Assembly: GCF_003097235.1 (NCBI RefSeq)
Contig: NZ_QEQQ01000008.1
Coordinates: 158,751-222,750, forward strand
From: Pseudomonas sp. CC120222-01a
GTDB lineage: Bacteria; Pseudomonadota; Gammaproteobacteria; Pseudomonadales; Pseudomonadaceae
Reading direction: 5' to 3'
DNA: 64,000 bases
Shown: positions 62,780-64,000 of the stretch, one piece after another
How the letters are laid out: each line of letters starts with the position of its first letter
Position numbering within the stretch: position 1 is the stretch's first letter
Position numbers and translations under genes: made by a program
The notes under the pieces: generated by a model
What the model was told of the DNA's origin: nothing
The model's input: only the letters and a program-made list of their open reading frames with translations
The model's database searches: none

Positions 62780-63652
62780 ATGCGTCACCTGCCCTCGCTA
62801 AACATGCTGCGCGTCTTCGAGGAAGTCGTGCGACACCGCAGTTTCAGCCAGGCCGCCATGGGCCTGAACGTCACCCAAGGTGCTGTCAGCCGGCAGATCA
62901 AGCAGCTTGAGGACCACCTGGGCGTCGCACTGTTCGTACGCACGCCCCAGGGCCTGAGCCTGACCGAAGCCGGTGCGGCGCTGTCGCCCCAGCTGGCGAA
63001 TGCCTTTGATCAGATCGAACAGGCGCTGCAAGCGGTGCGGGTGCCCAACCTGCGCCAGCACCTGCGTATTCTGGCGCCGCCGACCTGGGCCACGCGCTGG
63101 CTGTCGCCACACCTGCGCGGCTTTTGCCAGCGCTATCCGGACATCAGCCTGAGCGTCGCCAACCAGGCCAGTCACGAGAGCCTGGCCGAAACCGACTGCC
63201 GCATCCGCTTTGGCCTGGCGCCTGCCGAACCCTGGCGCAGCGAACTGCTGGTGATGGAGCGGCATATCGCCGTGGCCAGTGCCGAACTGTTCGTCGGTGG
63301 TCAGCCGCCTGAGCTGCACCGGCATCCGCTGCTGCATATCCTGCACGAGGGCAAGCGCCTGAAGGTCTGGGAGAACTGGCTGGCGGCGATGGGGCGGGAT
63401 GATGTGGATGCCCGCCGCGGGCTGGAGTTCAGCACCCTGGACCAGGTGATTCACGCCGCCGTGGCTGGGGGTGGGCTGGCCGTCATCGACCGGCAGATGA
63501 TCGAGCGGGAGCTGAAGGATGGCAGCCTGGTGTCCATCGCGCCGCTGGAAGTGGTCGGGCCTTACGGGTACTGGCTGGATGTGGCGGCTGAAAAGGAAGG
63601 GTTGTCGAAGGTGAGGCTGTTTACCGAGTGGTTGCGCAATACTACACATTGA
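62780..63652 (+). CDS. LysR-family regulator (GcvA-like)
   Basis: The protein has 290 residues from the ATG at 62780 (MRHLPSLNMLRVFEEVVRH). The winged helix FSQAAMGLNVTQGAVSRQIK and LGVALFVRTPQG is standard. It is similar in style to the LysR gene at 60441 but on the opposite strand, 45 bases downstream of the porin gene, and may be cotranscribed with it. A second regulator for the same locus is likely. Confidence 0.87.
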   Translation: MRHLPSLNMLRVFEEVVRHRSFSQAAMGLNVTQGAVSRQIKQLEDHLGVALFVRTPQGLSLTEAGAALSPQLANAFDQIEQALQAVRVPNLRQHLRILAPPTWATRWLSPHLRGFCQRYPDISLSVANQASHESLAETDCRIRFGLAPAEPWRSELLVMERHIAVASAELFVGGQPPELHRHPLLHILHEGKRLKVWENWLAAMGRDDVDARRGLEFSTLDQVIHAAVAGGGLAVIDRQMIERELKDGSLVSIAPLEVVGPYGYWLDVAAEKEGLSKVRLFTEWLRNTTH

Positions 63653-63747
63653 AGGATCGCTTTTTGTAATCGATGGACTCGCCCCCGCCGAGGCATCACA
63701 GTGCCACGGTGGCGTTCGAAGAAGCCAACGGCAGCGAGGGCGAGACC

Positions 63748-64000
63748 ATGAAAAAGCATAGTTCGAAGCAAGGTTCCCTGTCTTCCACTGATGTGGAGCT
63801 TTGCACAACCATCTGCGTAGACCTGGCCAAACAGGTCTTTCAGTTAGCGGGCGAAGACGCAACCGGTCGAGTGATCTACGAAGATCGCATCAAATCCCGA
63901 CAAGCCTTCCATGATTTCCTGCTCAAGTTGCCAGCGACAGTGAGCGTCTTGATGGAGTGTGGTCCAGGTGCACAAGCCTGGGCCAGGCTGCTGCAGGCCA
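63748..64000 (+). mobile_element. IS110-family transposase, N-terminal part (cut by window edge)
   Basis: The frame from the ATG at 63748 runs off the window after 84 codons. ICVDLAKQVFQLAGED is the first DEDD-type motif (Asp in VDLAK) of IS110/IS1111 transposases, followed by RQAFHDFLLKLP and VLMECGPGAQAWAR, a typical second motif. IS110 enzymes use a DEDD/Tyr-Ser mechanism guided by a bridge RNA from the IS end. The insertion is 95 bases after the LysR gene; the left IS end is presumably between 63653 and 63747, but I did not identify it. Confidence 0.85.

Overview
The window looks like a chromosomal segment of a Pseudomonas of the P. putida group. The right half has high GC and the regulator and transporter content typical of that group, plus the characteristic GCGGGCAAGCCCGCTCCCACA-type REP sequence near 41.84 and 42.01 kb. 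The left half (1 to about 31.8 kb) is an accessory island with lower and more variable GC. The 27.5-31.6 kb part is clearly AT-richer. I see no rRNA, tRNA or CRISPR array.

Island, left to right. (1) 1-6454, minus strand: a type I Druantia anti-phage operon, druA-druB-druC-druD-druE, with druE cut by the window edge. (2) 7226-12900, minus strand: four tightly packed genes: a membrane-anchored Upf1-like SF1 helicase, two small helical proteins, and a protein with two S1-like domains and a winged helix. I know no named system with this composition, and it is my first choice for an undescribed system. (3) 13266-19326, minus strand: three genes linked by ATGA overlaps: an unrecognised protein, a two-HKD phospholipase-D-like nuclease and a SNF2-type helicase. 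(4) 19567-21720: divergent tnpT (KfrA-like coiled coil) and tnpS (tyrosine recombinase) around an 11-bp inverted-repeat core site, as in Tn4651-type cointegrate resolution modules. (5) 21901-24288, minus strand: three unrecognised genes, one with a PD-(D/E)XK-like motif and one with a membrane segment. (6) 24920-31615: a Tn7-like transposition module, tnsA-tnsB-tnsC-tniQ, joined by ATGA or 11-nt overlaps. It is followed by a lone DUF2384 antitoxin-like gene on the opposite strand and by a tyrosine-recombinase-fold protein that has lost its catalytic residues (TnsF-like, a class known to select comM as target). No comM is in the window, and the transposon ends could not be fixed.

Chromosomal part, 31.9-63.7 kb. 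It begins with a small lipoprotein, an alpha/beta hydrolase, an MFS exporter and a secreted hydrolase, with a divergent AraC regulator. Then follow an MscS-type channel, a patatin, a flavin monooxygenase with a thymidylate-kinase-like partner, and a 285-bp REP-containing near-palindrome. Next are an SDR with a divergent LysR regulator, a bacteriophytochrome kinase fused to a receiver domain, and a QEGLA-motif metallopeptidase-like protein. A GlxA-type AraC regulator lies divergent from a decayed SDR, followed by an EmrAB-like efflux pair, a 31-codon remnant of a GMC oxidoreductase gene, a DUF900-like hydrolase and two convergent lipoproteins around a terminator.

The last block (54.6-63.65 kb) is a catabolic locus. 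It has a GMC dehydrogenase, an enolase-superfamily dehydratase, an MFS permease, an AldA-like aldehyde dehydrogenase, an outer-membrane porin and two LysR regulators. Together they could import a sugar acid, polyol or lactone and oxidise or dehydrate it; the substrate is not readable from sequence. The window ends inside an IS110-family transposase.
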